Of a stretch of DNA of 64,000 nucleotides, positions 1-10,705 are shown in pieces. This stretch comes from Diphasiastrum complanatum. Taxonomy: Eukaryota; Streptophyta; Lycopodiopsida; Lycopodiales; Lycopodiaceae. Below the pieces are notes generated by a model that made no database searches, was not told where the DNA came from, and saw nothing but the letters and a program-made list of their open reading frames with translations. Made by a program: the position numbers and the translations under genes. Within the stretch, counting starts at the first letter, position 1. Every line of letters begins with the position of its first letter. Where the stretch lies: contig CM055093.1 in NCBI GenBank assembly GCA_029204225.1, forward strand, positions 19,086,041-19,150,040, written 5' to 3'.

Positions 1-422
1 ATCCATAGCTTGGGGGCTAGATGTTACGAGCTCGTGACCAGTGCCGAACCCTAGAGAACATAGATAGGTCAGATACCACAGTCAGGGTCTTGTCCAGCAT
101 ACACGACCAACAGGGCAAGATAATGTGAGTAGTGTGCCCCAGCACGGTCCATAGCCATGGCGGGCCTAACATAGTCTAAGGACCCTGTCAGCATGATAGG
201 GCCCCCAGTTGGGTCTCGTCGTGCAGTCGGCCACGTCAGTGACACGTGGCCGACACTTGGCAGTTGTTGAAGAAGAGCTAAAAGGGCTTTTCTTGATTCT
301 CTCTGTGGAAGTACAGTTCTCAGAAAGAGCTAAGTTTTATTTCCTTCTCTTGTACAGTTGTAAATTAGTCTTTTGGACTTTTTTTCATCAGAAGTTAAGG
401 TACTTCTTTTTCAGTTCCGAAG

Positions 423-1470
423 ATGACCACTCCTCAGGGACCTGATCAACCTCCGGAGAGAGGCTTCGACGAGCTTGAAATATAAGCCTTGGCTTATAGT
501 AAAGGGAAAGAACCTATGAAAATGGAAGAACAGGAACAGTTCGCCGAAGAACTCAACGAACTGATTACCAAGGAGCAGTTTCTCCAGTTGGTAACAAAAG
601 TGGATGAACTGAAGTTGGCATTAGCCAATTTCAAGTCCAGTGTGGATGACTCGTTCGTTGAACTCAAGAGCTTGATTTTGAGTTTCGCAAAAGGAAGCCT
701 TCCCTCCACTTCTAAGTTGTCCCCTTCTCCACTTCCATCAGTTTCGGGTGAGACTTTACGGTCTCACCCCCGTGTCTATAAATATTTAAAGCCTCCTACT
801 TTTAATGGGAAAGAGAAGGATGGAAATGCAGACATTCTACAAACCTTCCTCAGCAAATGGAAGAACATTTATGATCTTAAACAGACCCCTGACCATTTGC
901 AAGCTATTGAGGCCAGTCTTTCCTTAGGGCCTATGGCCTATAAGTGGTGGTTAAATCTCCAGGAGACTAGGCAGACTCCCCGGTCATGGAAAGCTTTTGA
1001 ATAAGCTTTCCTAAGAGAATTCCTACCACAGAAAATCAGTGGATTTGTCCGTGGCCTCAAAGATGAATATAAAGTAGAGGTCCAAAGAAACTCGCCTACT
1101 ACCCTTAAGCAAGCTCTCAAATATGCTCAAATCTATGATGATTTAGTGGGTAGGAAGAGGGTGAGACAGTAGCCAGTTTCTGAGCAGCCTCCTCAGAAAG
1201 ACTTTCAATTTAAAAAGAAATTTTTAAAAAGAAAGAAAGAACATAAATTCAAAAGTGGAGCTCCTCAGAAACGCCCTTCACTCATACAACCCTTAAAACT
1301 AGATGATTTTGAGAAAGCCAAACAAGAACGTTTGTGCTTTGTGTGTATGGGCAAGGGACACACAACCAGACAGTGTCTCAAGGGGCCTTTCACTAAAAAG
1401 GATAAGAAATATAAGAAACAAGTTCATTTTGTTCAGACTGTAAGCCCAGTGACTCGGCAGCTTCCGAGAT
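423..1470 (+). pseudogene. gypsy gag (capsid and zinc-knuckle nucleocapsid), broken
   Basis: The likely start is the ATG at 423. The frame is stopped by TAA at 483-485, resumes in the same frame as a 171-codon ORF to the TAA at 1002-1004, and then continues in frame to a CCHC zinc knuckle (CFVCMGKGHTTRQC) at about 1335-1376. A further in-frame TAG lies near 1170. The middle part resembles the retrotransposon gag capsid domain, with W-rich segments such as AYKWWLNLQ. The knuckle is followed by a lysine-rich tail. At least three nonsense codons make this a dead copy. Confidence 0.8.
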
Positions 1471-1474
1471 CAAA

Positions 1475-2001
1475 GTGTATCATGAAGATCATGAACACTG
1501 TTGCCAGCTGACCTCTGCAATGCTAGCGAGACCCTTCAGCTTTGGGCCGCATGACCTAGTACGTATGCATGGGAAAGTTGGTAACCAGTTAGTAAGAGTT
1601 ATGGTTGATGATGGGGCAACCCATAATTTCATCAACTACACCCTGGTTAAAAGCTTAAACCACCAGAAGTACCTAGTCAGCATAGGTACGTAGTTTCATT
1701 AGCTAAGGGTGAAGAGAAAAAAATATGGGAAACTATGGTAAGTAATTTGAATTTTGGTATTTAGGGGTACCAAGATGAAATAAACTTTCAAATAATGCAT
1801 CTGGATCGCACAGATATTGTTCTCAGGAGAGATTGGCTCTATAGTTTAGGACCTTCCCTCCACAGAAACTATCAGGAGAACACCCTCAGCTTTCAGCATA
1901 AAGGCCGAGAGATCAAGTTGCATGGGGAGCATGATGTTCCCAACAGTCCTATGGTCTGCAGTTCAGAGCTCTGTCAGCTAATCGGAGACGAAGACCATTA
2001 G
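1475..2001 (+). pseudogene. gypsy aspartic protease region, broken
   Basis: The ORF from 1475 is in a different frame from gag, so a frameshift separates them. It carries the retropepsin motif VDDGATHNFI, where the catalytic Asp sits in D-D-G-A instead of the commoner D-S/T-G-A. The ORF stops at 1693, and the second half of the domain (HLDRTDIVLRRDWL, the typical D-x-I-L-G-x-x-W segment with G replaced by R) resumes at 1795. The same DDG variant occurs in the intronic gypsy element at about 40,700, so it is a family trait and not damage. Confidence 0.75.
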
Positions 2002-2101
2002 GTATTCTTATGTGGCTTTCAATTTATTCCTGAAGTTTCTATTTCCAGTTCTATACAGCAGAAAATTAGTAAATTAGAAACTTCATTGTCTAAATTTAAA
2101 G

Positions 2102-3392
2102 ATGTTTTTTTTGAATTTTCTTGAAGATTTGCCACATGGTTTACCACCTAGCAGAGAGGTAGATCATGTAATAAACTTAGTACCAGGTACAGCGCCTGTT
2201 TCTAAACCTCTATATTGGGTCAGCCGAACAGAGGATGAAGACTATCTTGGAAAAGGCCAAATTCAGACCAGTACTTCACCATAGGCCTCACCAGTCCTAT
2301 TGGTGAAAAAGAAAGAGGGCTCTATGCGTCTTTGCATAGATTACAGAGCCCTCAATAAAGTCACAATAAAGAATAAGTATCCTATGCCTCGGGCAGACGA
2401 GTTGTTTGATCAACTCGACGGGGCTAAGTTTTTCAGTAAAATAGACCTCAGATCGGGATATCATCAAGTCCGTATAAAGTCAGAAGATGTCTCGAAAACA
2501 GCTTTTAGGACTCGTCATGGTCATTACGAGTTTAAGGTGATGCCATTTGGGCTCAGTAATGCTCTAGCTACTTTTATGACCTTGATGAACAGTGTCCTCA
2601 GACCATACTTGGGTAAGTTTGTAGTCATATTTTTAGATGACATCCTCTTCTACAGTAAAGCGAGGAAGGAGCATCTAAAACACCTCAGAAAGTTGTTTCG
2701 ACTGCTTAGAAAGCATAAGCTTTATGCTAAACAATCCAAGTGTGAATTCTTCGTTGAAGAAGTAGCATATTTGGGTCACATTATCTCGTCAGATGGTATT
2801 AAGATGGACCCGAATAAGGTTAAAGCCATACTCAGTTGGCTGAGCCTCAGAATATTTTAGAACTTCAGATCTTTCTTGGTTTGGTGGGATATTATAGATG
2901 ATTTGTCAAGGAATATGCTCAGATAGCAGTTTGGAGTTCATTTGGGAATCCGCACAGCAGGAGAGCTTTGATGCTCTCAAAATAGCCTTAGCTACAGCAC
3001 CAAGTTTAAAAGTCGTCGACCCCAATCAGCCATTTGTGGTCGAAACAGATGCTAGCGACTTTGTAGTTGGTGCTGTGCTAACTCAGAGTGAACGACAGTT
3101 GCGTTTGAGAGTAAAAAAACTCAAGCCAGTTCAGACTAGGTACAGTGCCTATGAAAAGGAACTCTTTTCTATAGTCCATGCCCTTAAGACTTGGAGGCAT
3201 TATTTGTATGGTGCCAACTTTGAGGTCCTAACAGACCATGAGAGTCTCGAATACCTTTGCAGTCAGCCTGAGCTTAGAGGTCGGAAAGCTCGTTGGACAG
3301 AGTTGATGCAAGAGTTTGACATGTCTATCAGATATAGATGAGGAAAATTCAATACATAGCAGATGCCCTTAGCAGAATGCCTATGATAAACG
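2102..3392 (+). pseudogene. gypsy reverse transcriptase and RNase H, broken
   Basis: The RT palm is readable from about 2300 to 2860: [25 protein letters not shown], and the catalytic motif as FLDD (2630-2641) in place of the usual YLDD. TAG at 2858-2860 and a frame change near 2890 interrupt it. RNase H follows at about 2940-3340 (VVETDASDFVVGAVL, YSAYEKELFSIVHALKTWRHYLYG, TDHESLEYL), then the tail IADALSRMP at about 3355. The family function is copying the element RNA into DNA and degrading the RNA strand. Several stops make this copy non-coding. Confidence 0.85.
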
Positions 3393-3599
3393 AGCTGAGT
3401 TTTACTCAGATTCGTAATGAGTTACTCGAGTCCTTGAGAGGAAAATGCCAGCACGATGTATTCTTCTCTACTATTTGGAACTTAGTCCAGAGCAGACAGT
3501 TACAGACTCCAGAACCAGTTCCCGGGGTTGGTACCAGTTCATCCAAGAATATGACAGCTTCCGTTGAGGATGATGATGAGTCCGAGTATACATAGTCAG

Positions 3600-3965
3600 A
3601 TGACGTTGAGGATTCTGAGTTTGTGTTACCCAAGCAGACCCCAATGGTTGAGGGTCAGTTGACTCAAGGATTCAAATGGAAACAGTATTCCATTCAGGAT
3701 GAGTACTTGCTCTATAGAGATAGAGTATGTGTCCCCAATTCAGAGGAATATAGGCAGCAGGTTCTATATGAATGTCATGACAATCCTAGTGCGGGACACC
3801 CAGGCATACAGAAGACCTATGAGCTTTTTTGTAGGCAATTTTTCTTTCCCAGTATGAAAAAGGACGTCCACCAGTATGTAACCAATTGCCAAAAATGTCA
3901 AGTAAACAAAGTAGAGCGTTTAAAGACAGGAGGGTTGTTACAGCCCTTAGAAATACCACCCCCTA
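3600..3965 (+). pseudogene. gypsy integrase N-terminal HHCC zinc-binding domain
   Basis: The ORF at 3623-4063 contains the integrase zinc-binding arrangement H..H..C..C in ECHDNPSAGHPGIQ and CQKCQVNKVERLK, ending with LLQPLEIP. Normally the catalytic core (KWESISMDF...) would follow directly. Here the frame runs instead into the reverse complement of the far end of the core, marking an inversion breakpoint at about 3965. Confidence 0.8.
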
Positions 3966-4717
3966 GTCTCCTACTGATGGTAAAGGGACCACAATACCTT
4001 GGAGACAACTTAGCACACACTCCTGATTTGAGGGTTTTAGAGTCGACTGGGACTCTCAAGTAGACTGTCTCACCAGTGGAGAACTGCACATCCCGTCTGT
4101 GTGGATCTGCATAATGCCTGGCTCGATCCTGGATTGCCTAATGCTACGCTTAGCATGTTCTATCATCTGGTTTCGGTCCTCTAAAAAGTTTCTGGCTGCT
4201 TCAAATTTTTCTTGTTTAAACCCTACAGTTGTGGGTGAGCGTGGTCGAAAACTGTACATTAGCATAAATGGGCTATATACCGTAGCTGAATGTTTGGTAC
4301 TGTTGTAAGCAAACTCTAATATTGAGAGATACTCCTCCCAATTAGTCTGCCTCTTGTTGACGTATGCACGAAGCATATCCTCCAGCACCTGATTTACCCT
4401 CTCTGTTTGACCGTCCGTCTGTGGATGGTAGGTGGTACTCATATTAAGTTTAGTATGGAGATGATGGAATATTGTCCTCCAAAAATTTCCAGGAAACTTA
4501 CTGTCCCGGTCGCTGACTATGCTGGAAGGTAGACCATACAATTTAAATAGCCCGTCTACAAACAACCTCGCTAATTCTGGAGCTCTAACGGTTGTTTCGG
4601 TCGGAATGAAATGAGCCATTTTGGTCAGACGATCAACTGTGACCCATATAGCATCATTACCCTTTTGGGTTTTAGGCAGGCCTACTATAAAATCCATGGA
4701 GATACTCTCCCATTTAC
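3966..4717 (-). pseudogene. gypsy integrase catalytic core, inverted relative to the rest of its element
   Basis: Read on the minus strand, 4717 to 3966 encodes the rve integrase core: [14 protein letters not shown] with the first catalytic Asp, IVSDRDSKF with the second, and HPQTDGQTERVNQ with the Glu. These are followed by the start of the post-core region (GETVYLRVP, KLSPRYCGPFTIS). A frameshift lies near 4080. The plus-strand pol stops at LLQPLEIP and the minus-strand segment begins at KWES, so the pieces are adjacent in a normal element. The simplest reading is one local inversion of about 750 bp. The distal breakpoint coincides with the start of the dispersed repeat at 4718. Confidence 0.8.
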
Positions 4718-5236
4718 CAGTACATAGGAAACACATAGTAGATCCACAAGATTAAGATGTACATAAGCAACTTATTCAACTATGATCTTATACATAAACA
4801 TAGGCTATAAACTGATAGATATCCACAATCTGCATATGTTACTCACATAACTCACTGAGAATCTTGCAACTCAGCTACCAAAGAACTCTATTCCTCATGA
4901 GTAAATAACATATCCACATCACAAGTTTTTCAACCATCTAACTCTTATTAACAAAATTTCTTCTACCAATTAGCCTACAACAGATCTTAGCATACAAACC
5001 AAGATTAGGCTAACTTATACAGACATCTTTGGACACAGAGTTAAGATTAAAGCTTTATTGCATTGTCCAATCCATAACAAAATGGTACCTGGTAATAATC
5101 AGCGAACCTTAATCTAATCTTTACCACTACTACCCATATTCATGAATATCTCACAGCTCTAACCCCAAAACTCCTCTAGCTCCAGATTACTCAAAATAAT
5201 CACTTAAAGAGTTCCTCTATTTCAAATTGGATAGTT
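4718..5236. repeat. dispersed non-coding repeat, copy 1
   Basis: The sequence from CAGTACATAGGAAACACATAG to GGATAGTT is closely repeated at 21236-21789 in the same orientation, with an additional segment of about 30 bp near 21435 in the second copy. Both copies begin sharply at the same CAGTACATAGG word. No coding sequence, TG..CA ends or target duplication is evident, so the class is unknown. It could be a solo LTR lacking canonical ends, or an untranslated region of a retroelement. Confidence 0.75.
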
Positions 5237-6568
5237 CTATCATTGCACACTGTAGGAAAATATCAATCATTCTTCCACAGAGAACATGATGCAAGTTTGA
5301 ATAAATCAGACTAATATCAGTGTCTTCAATCGGGATTGTATCTGACTTATGTACTAGTAGAACAGTATGGGTTCTGATTGAATTTGCGTGCAAAAATTAT
5401 ATGTGGAAGTAAGAGACAATTTAAGACAATTTAGACAATAAGAAACTATTGATCAAAAATGAGTTTTTATAACTCTGAATCTGATTCATCAATATACATC
5501 TCTTGCTGTCTTAAAGCTTATAATAGGTCCAGCAAGCAATCATAAGCTCAGATCATGCAAAAAATGCATTTTTGGCCTCCTTCAACAAGCAAAACTTCAA
5601 CATGATGGTGTCTAATGCTCACCTATCCAAATTGGATGCATGATGGCTTAAAACAGACTCAATCCATCATATCTTTATGGTTGTAACAAGAACCAACAAG
5701 TTCAAACCCCTAATTGAGAGGTATTCATGCTAAAAAATCATCAAAAATATCTTAATTTTTGGTGTTTTGAGCCCCCTAATGGTGTCTAATCCCTACCAGA
5801 CTTCATGAAATCTCTGTGACACCTTCATCACATCTCTGAAAACTTTCATATCAAGTCTTGGCCGAGAATTTTGAGATCTGCCCCAAAATTAGTCCAAAAA
5901 ACATCAAAAAATCTTGTTTTTAACCAATTTTGACCAAAATTTGTGGAAAAAATTCACAAATAAGTGCAATCAGATCCAAATTCCTATAAATCTATTGCAT
6001 GCAAGTAGTGTTTTGATTCTAGTCAAACATGGTTTCTATAGCCCATTTATGGTCCAAAAACCCCAATTTTTGGTCCAAAATCATTATCTAATCAACCTTT
6101 TGACTTTTCAAACATCATGCATTAGATTCAATCATTAATGATTTTAAAACAACAATTACAATCTGGAAAACGTTATCTTGTGGCAGGATGGAGATGGAGG
6201 CTCATATTCATGGAGTTTTATGGTGGAGACATATCAAAAAAAGACAAAGTTGGAGGAGACAAGCAAGCAAATGGTCATCATTCACATTTATTGTTTGGTT
6301 GCTGTAATTTTTCAGAGAGTTCAAAGTTTGAAGCATGGAGGAATCATTTCATTCACATTATATCTAGTTCTTCATGTTCTAGTTATATCTTGATGTGCAA
6401 AATTGATGTAAAAAATAGTGAAGCATCCAATGAAGCATCCAATTTGGACACTATTCTCTATATCAATTATGAAAGATACTTTAGAACCTTAGAAAGGAGA
6501 TCTATACTTAGGATGGAGATCATTCTAAAAGTTGAATCAAATTAGTACGGTTAAAACTATGCCAAAAC
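5237..6568. other. AT-rich stretch without a recognisable gene
   Basis: Open frames at 5914-6138 and 6138-6545 encode low-complexity peptides with no recognisable domain. No splice-consistent exon or RNA gene was seen. The stretch lies between the dispersed repeat and a copia 5' LTR. Confidence 0.5.
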
Positions 6569-7220
6569 TGTGAAAGATTCAACTAGTTTCATCACATTTT
6601 TGCAATATTTTCATATTTGACATATTGAGGCCAAAACTTGTTTTAGACTTAGAGGTTGACTTTTCAAAGTTCATTAGTCTAAATTTCATCTGAATAAACA
6701 CTTTTTGAAAGTGTGGGAAAGATAGAATGCGAGTTTGAGTAGATTCAATTTGAATAAGTAGGGTACATTGAATTTAGACCCAAAATTGGGAGGGTTAGCA
6801 TTTTGGTGGGAAAGCCAAGTGGCCAAATAGGGTTTGGACTTGCTATAAAAGGATATAACTCGTGGAGAGAGTCATCTTCTCTCTTCTCTATCTCATTTCA
6901 TGCTTATACATGGTTCTCTTGGGTTCTACTATCCATTGGTGCACTATCTTGGTAATTGCTTGCAATTCTATGTGTAGAATGATCTATATTTGCTATTTTT
7001 GGATCCACATGTGTGAAATACAGTAGCTTGCTGGTTTTGTACGGACAGCAACAATACATAATCATTTCATTCAAGTTTGATCAAGTTCTATTAGTGTTTG
7101 CATCTCAAATTGTGTGTAGATGCTGATTTTTTCTACATTGGTGAAATTGGTAGTGTATTTATCTTTCTAACCAAAGATCATTCAAGTAGACTGGATCTTA
7201 AGGATCTGAAATTTTTCACA
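6569..7220 (+). repeat. 5' LTR of a truncated Ty1/copia element
   Basis: The inferred LTR begins TGTGAAAG and ends TTTTCACA, giving matching inverted termini TGTGAAA/TTTCACA, and is followed immediately by a primer-binding site. A TATAAAAGG promoter box lies near 6845. Its 652-bp length is close to the 681-682-bp LTRs of the related element at 23340. The right end is well supported by the primer site. The left end rests on the terminal motif, because the element has lost its 3' LTR. Confidence 0.65.
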
Positions 7221-7232
7221 TGGTACTAGAGC
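7221..7232 (+). promoter_or_regulatory. Primer-binding site (initiator-Met tRNA)
   Basis: TGGTACTAGAGC directly follows the LTR and differs slightly from TGGTATCAGAGC, the usual plant copia site complementary to the 3' end of initiator methionine tRNA. It marks where minus-strand DNA synthesis would start. Confidence 0.7.
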
Positions 7233-7820
7233 TTGTGTTTCAGGTTATGAAGGAGGAAATCAGATCTATCAATAATTTGGTGAAGATATCAAGTCTAGAG
7301 CATGCTAGAGAGGATTCTACACCAAAATCGGATTGTTTGCTTTTGTAGATTGGATCTTTTGTAGATCAAAACACTAAATAGGTCAATATACTTGTTGAAT
7401 TCCAAGTTTTGAATTCACATGCTGGATTTGGCCGATTTTTGGATCATTGGTTCAGCCTAAGTGGTGGCTTATAGATTGCATATCAAATTTTTAGCATTTG
7501 CATGTAGATTTGGAATAGTCAATTTTTTGTGATTTTGTCAAAACCCTAATTTTGATTGGATCTCTAGATAGTGACGTTGCTGGACTTCATTTGAGTGTGT
7601 TTCAATCTTAGGAAGTGGCAAAAGTCATTAGATTGAGGACAGATCATAGGTTGATCAAGATTCCATGATTTCATGTGTTGATTTGCTTGGATAAGTGCTA
7701 GCAGAGAATTTGTGAGATAGTTTCAAATCTTGGTGATTTCTTTTGAAAGCATTTGTTGCTGTTCAAAGGAGTGCTTTGTGCATTGAAACAGGTTGAAAGA
7801 GAAGATCAGGTCATTGCTAC

Positions 7821-9677
7821 ATGGCAACCTCAATTGGAGTCATGTTGGAAGCCAATGATAGGCTTACCTCAGTAACTATTCATTATGGAAAGTGAGGATG
7901 GAGTTACTTCTTGAGATGAATGATGTTTTGGATATTGTTGTAGGTTTGGAGGAGAGACCAGCAACACAACAAGATCAATTGAGGTATGACAAGAGGGCCA
8001 AGAAGGCTCTACACATGATAAAGATGAATGTTACCAATGAACTTCTCAAGGAAGTTGGTAAGTGCACATCATCTTTGGAAGCTTGGAATTCATTGAAGAA
8101 GCTTTATGAATCCAAGTCTACTTCTAGAGCGTTGACTCTAAGAAGGCAAATCTTTTCTTGTTTGCAAAAGAATGAAGAAAGTCCAAGTACTTTTGTTTTG
8201 AGAATGAAAGCATTGAATGATGAGTTAGCTTGCATATATGAAAGCATTAAGGAAGAACAGCTTATTCAAGTGATTCTTAATGGCTTGTTGGATGCTCATG
8301 CTAACATTGTTCAAAGTATTGCTATTCAAAAGACTTTGCCAAGTTTGATGGATCTTCAAGAGATCTTGATCAATGAGGAATATAGGCTTCAAGCAAGAGG
8401 TGGATCGACATTGACACTTCAAGAAGATGCTATGTTCACAAAGGGCAAATTCAAGGGCAAAACCAAAAGCAAGTGGTCTATGCTTCTTCAAGTGGCAAAA
8501 AGAAGGATAGATCAAATCTCAAGTGCTTCTATTGTGGCATCAAAGGACACTTTGCAAGTGAGTGCTACAAGAAGAAGAGAGATCAAGGAGACAAGCAAGG
8601 TAATCTTACTCTTGATGAGGATGGTTTGGATGTGCAAGATGCAAATGATGATGCTTTTGTGATGTCTTCATGTGTGCTTGCTAATGATGGAGATCTAGAT
8701 CCTTGGTGGATTGATAGTGGAGCAAGTTCACACATGACCTTTTACAAAGAGTACTTCACTTCTTTGTTGGCATATGGAGATGACAAGAGGGTGATCTACA
8801 CGACCAATGATAGTGAGTGTGCAATCAAAGGGATTGATACAATTCCTATTTCTCTCTCTACAAATAGGAATGTTCATTTGGAGGATGTCTTGTTTATTCC
8901 ATCTGTTACCAAGAATTTGCTTAGTGTGAGTCAAATGCTAAGTAAGGGCCTCAAGGTGGAGTTTGATGGAGATGCTTGTTTGATAAAAAAGAAGGATGTC
9001 TTGATTGGAAAAGGTAAAAGGCAAGGGAAGTTGTTCAAACTTGATGCTTGTGTTATTGCTAACCAAATTGGATGTGTTGCAAGGGAGCAAATTTCTATTC
9101 AAGAGGTTTGGCACAAAAGGATGGGACACCTCAACTTCAAGTCATTGGAGGTAATGGCAAGGAAGAAGGTTGTGATTGGTCTTCCAAGTTCCTTAAGTAA
9201 TGACAAGCATGTTTGTGAGTCTTGTGCTTTGTCTAAGTCATATAGACTACCTTATACTAGATCTATTTCTAGATCTACAAAGCCTTTTCAACTTGTACAT
9301 TCGGATATTCATGGATTTACTACAATTAGCAATAGTGGTGCTAAAATGTATGTAACATTCATTGATGATTTTAGTATATTTTGTTGGATCTATCTACTAA
9401 AGAGCAAGGATGAAGTGTAAGATGTCTTTGTCAAGTTCAAGAATGCAAGGGAGAACCAATTTTCCACAAAGATCAAGTGCTTGAGAGGTGACAATGGTGG
9501 TGAGTACATATCTAACAAGTTCAAGGCCTTTTTGTGATGAGCAAGGCATCAAGAGGGAGTATACAACATCAAGGACCCCACAACAAAATACAGTGGCTGA
9601 AAGGAAGAATAGAACTTTATGTGAAAGTGCTAAAGCTATGAGGTAAAGTGCTAATCTTGACAATAGCCAATCAATGC
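7821..9677 (+). pseudogene. copia gag-protease-integrase, 3'-truncated and frameshifted
   Basis: The ATG at 7821 opens a gag resembling that of the element at 24831. A frameshift near 7873 moves the frame just before the conserved N-Y-S-L-W-K motif. Gag continues to about 8470, where a second frameshift leads into the zinc knuckle CFYCGIKGHFASEC (about 8520), the protease WIDSGASSHM (about 8706), the GAG-pre-integrase zinc finger (VWHKRMGHLNF ... HVCESC) and the integrase core (HSDIHGF; RGDNGGEYI; AERKNRTLCE). TAA at 9418-9420, TGA near 9535 and TAA near 9645 interrupt the core. The element ends at about 9677, so RT, RNase H and the 3' LTR are missing. Enzymatically it is dead. Confidence 0.8.
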
Positions 9678-10396
9678 ACATATTGATACGCGAATTAGGG
9701 ACAAAAGATTCGAATTTAATATGGTATCAATATAGTATTCATTTTTAGTTAGTTTTCAAAATTTACATATGTGATAAATATTATTCATGGTGTCCCAAAG
9801 ACATTGGTGAACACCAACAAAGTATTGGCCTTTAAAATCATATGCATATTACATTTAAAAAGGTCATTCTTTTCATTAAATGCATACTACCCTTTATAAA
9901 ATGACTAATTTAAAAAAAAAAAATTATATACTCATACCCGGGTTTATACTCGACTGATATCACCCCTGCAATACCCAAGGACGATTGATACCAACCACCA
10001 ATTTACAAAACATGTTGATATTAATACCCGACTAGTATTAAATTTTTCAAAAAAGTATAATACCTGGATCCGGCTGGTATTGAAAATATCAATACCCGCC
10101 CAATACTAGTTTTAGGCTTTCAACATTTTCAAAAGCCTAATGGGTGTAATGCCCATTAGGATTTATCTAAGGTTGAAAAAAATGTTTTCAAGAGTCGAAC
10201 TTGCTTTGAACTAACAAACATCAGACATTCATCACATAGTACGAATCTGAAGCGAGCCAACAATTATTTGTTGAAGAGAGCAAACCTTACCAATTCTTCA
10301 GTCCCTTCTTGCTGGCATCTGGAGCATTGTTGGGTCATGATGCACTTAATTGCTTCATATCAACACGTACAAACTACATTTCTGTCAACACCGTGT
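9678..10396. other. Non-coding AT-rich stretch with a cluster of near-palindromic ATACCYG words
   Basis: Between about 9935 and 10115 the words TATACTCATACCCGGG, AATACCCGACTAGTATT, ATACCTGGATCCGGCTGGTAT and AATACCCGCCCAATACTAG recur. They look like degenerate copies of one palindromic unit. No coding potential was seen. The stretch separates the truncated copia element from the 3' flank of the P450 gene. Confidence 0.45.
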
Positions 10397-10456
10397 GTAA
10401 AAGGAAAGAGTGTGTTGTAAAAGGAAAGAGTGTGTTGTAAAAGGAAAGAGTGTGTG
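10397..10456. repeat. 20-bp tandem repeat, three copies
   Basis: The unit GTAAAAGGAAAGAGTGTGTT occurs three times in direct succession, the third copy with an altered end. It is a minisatellite in the 3' flank of the P450 gene. Confidence 0.85.
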
Positions 10457-10705
10457 TGAAAAATCTATTGCTTAGAAGTTCTGTGTGTTTCATTCTTATG
10501 TGACAACTAGTTTTTGTGCAAGCGTGTTCAAAGTATGTAGCATTTGCATATTCATTTACAGATGCTCCTTTCCCTGTCGTGATTGTTATGTTTCTTTCAA
10601 TAAGATTGTGCATCATAAATGGGCTCGGTTAACGTTTGAACATAAGTATGCTGCTGATTTTTTGTTTGCATCTCTATTATTTTGCTTCTTTAACACATCT
10701 TCAGG
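10457..10705. other. 3' flank of the P450 gene
   Basis: No gene is seen. It probably includes the 3' untranslated region of the minus-strand P450 gene, but no clear polyadenylation signal could be assigned by eye. Confidence 0.4.

Larger units (their letters stand above)
1..4717 (+). mobile_element. Ty3/gypsy (chromovirus-like) retrotransposon, decayed, open at the left window edge
   Basis: The order gag, protease, reverse transcriptase, RNase H, integrase is that of Ty3/gypsy. All parts carry stops or frameshifts, and the integrase core is inverted (separate entry). Bases 1-422 are probably LTR and leader, but no second LTR is present in the window to prove it. This stretch includes a perfect 9-bp inverted repeat, CGGCCACGT / ACGTGGCCG, at 228-236 and 244-252 around two ACGT cores. 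The protease (DDGATHNF) and RNase H resemble the gypsy element at 36936-41803 (DDGSTHNF), so the two are related families. The element ends abruptly at 4717, where a dispersed repeat begins. No 3' LTR or chromodomain is present. Confidence 0.85.
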
